Source: an uncultured Actinoplanes sp.
GTDB lineage: Bacteria; Actinomycetota; Actinomycetes; Mycobacteriales; Micromonosporaceae
Assembly (NCBI GenBank): GCA_934667465.1
Contig: CAKUMG010000409.1
Span: forward strand, 1-5,950
Length of the DNA stretch: 5,950 nt
Direction of reading: 5' to 3'
In this document: positions 5,593 to 5,950 of the stretch, piece after piece
Position numbering within the stretch: position 1 is the stretch's first letter
How the letters are laid out: each line of letters opens with the position of its first letter
The notes under the pieces: model-generated
What the model was told of the DNA's origin: nothing
What the model saw: only the letters and a program-made list of their open reading frames with translations
Database searches by the model: none
Made by a program: the position numbers and the translations under genes

Positions 5593-5950
5593 ATGAATCC
5601 CGTGCTGTTGTCGGTCGTCGTCCCGGTGTACGCGGTCGAGGGGTACCTCTATCAGTGCCTCGAGTCGATCCGGGCCGGCCTGACCGCGGAGGAGTCGGCG
5701 TCGGTCGAGGTCATCGCGGTCGACGACGCCTCGCCGGACGGCTGCGGGGAGATGCTCGACGGGTACGCCTCCCGCCACGGCGACCTGCGGGTGGTGCACC
5801 TGAGCGCCAACGTCGGTCTCGGCCTGGCGCGCAACGCGGGGCTCGCGGAGGCCCGCGGGGAGTACGTCTGGTTCGTGGACAGCGACGACTGGCTGCCCGC
5901 CGGGTCGGTGCGCGCGGTGCTCGACCGGCTGCGGGCCGACCGCCCGGACG
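5593..5950 (+). CDS. Family 2 glycosyltransferase, 3'-truncated by the window edge
   Basis: The first 119 residues of a GT-A fold, family 2 glycosyltransferase are present and the frame is open at the edge. It starts with the canonical strand SVVVPVYAVEGYLYQCLESI (7-26). The nucleotide-sugar-binding VIAVDDASPDG is at 40-50, NVGLGLARNAGLAEARGEY at 73-91, and VDSDDW at 95-100 supplies the DxD metal-binding motif. The enzyme would transfer a sugar from a nucleotide donor, probably for an envelope polymer. The early sequence, especially the DDASPDGCGE region and the VWFVDSDDWLP ending, is reminiscent of actinobacterial proteins that fuse this domain to a CDP-glycerol glycerophosphotransferase domain (teichoic-acid type), but the part that would show this lies outside the window. 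GGGAG lies nine bases before the ATG and supports the start. There is no signal peptide, so the enzyme is likely cytosolic. Confidence 0.9.
   Translation, partial: MNPVLLSVVVPVYAVEGYLYQCLESIRAGLTAEESASVEVIAVDDASPDGCGEMLDGYASRHGDLRVVHLSANVGLGLARNAGLAEARGEYVWFVDSDDWLPAGSVRAVLDRLRADRPD

Noticed and set aside
3149..5596. Rightward open frame of 815 codons opposite the GGDEF-EAL gene
   Set aside because: It is a shadow of the real gene: its product is rich in Gly, Arg, Gln, His and Val repeats, has no recognisable domain, and lies exactly opposite a protein with complete, well-known motifs. Long antisense frames are common in GC-rich DNA.

Overview
The window is very GC-rich, with almost every third codon position G or C, few but strong purine-rich ribosome binding sites, and GTG/TTG starts. 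This points to a high-GC actinomycete. A Micromonosporaceae-like or Streptomyces-like host is plausible, but the genus cannot be fixed from sequence alone. No rRNA, tRNA, CRISPR array or insertion sequence was seen.

Left part (1-739). The left edge holds what looks like the beginning, or a 5'-truncated remnant, of a leftward gene (67 to 1). It faces a rightward dihydrofolate reductase/RibD-C-like gene (81-662) that lacks the N-terminal part normal for its family. The two reading frames sit head to head with 13 bp between them, which resembles a deletion scar. A perfect 24-bp palindrome (661-684) overlaps the stop codon of the reductase-like gene and lies upstream of the next gene.

Centre (740-2950). 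A complete MMPL/RND-type membrane transporter of about 725 residues is probably made from a leaderless transcript. It carries one rare TTA leucine codon. It ends in a near-symmetrical hairpin terminator that it shares with the convergent gene to the right.

Right part (2958-5950). Two genes read leftward with a 23-bp spacer. The first is a membrane-bound protein of about 770 residues with GGDEF and EAL domains, both with intact active-site motifs, so it may both make and degrade cyclic-di-GMP. The second is a 57-residue CsbD-like stress protein. A 125-bp region separates them from a divergent family 2 glycosyltransferase (5593 onward) that runs off the right edge.

Taken together, this is ordinary chromosomal actinobacterial content: an exporter, a second-messenger enzyme paired with a small stress protein, and the start of a cell-envelope glycosyltransferase. 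I see no convincing new multi-gene system. The points most worth checking are the truncated head-to-head pair at the left edge, the palindrome, and the pairing of the cyclic-di-GMP enzyme with the CsbD-like gene.
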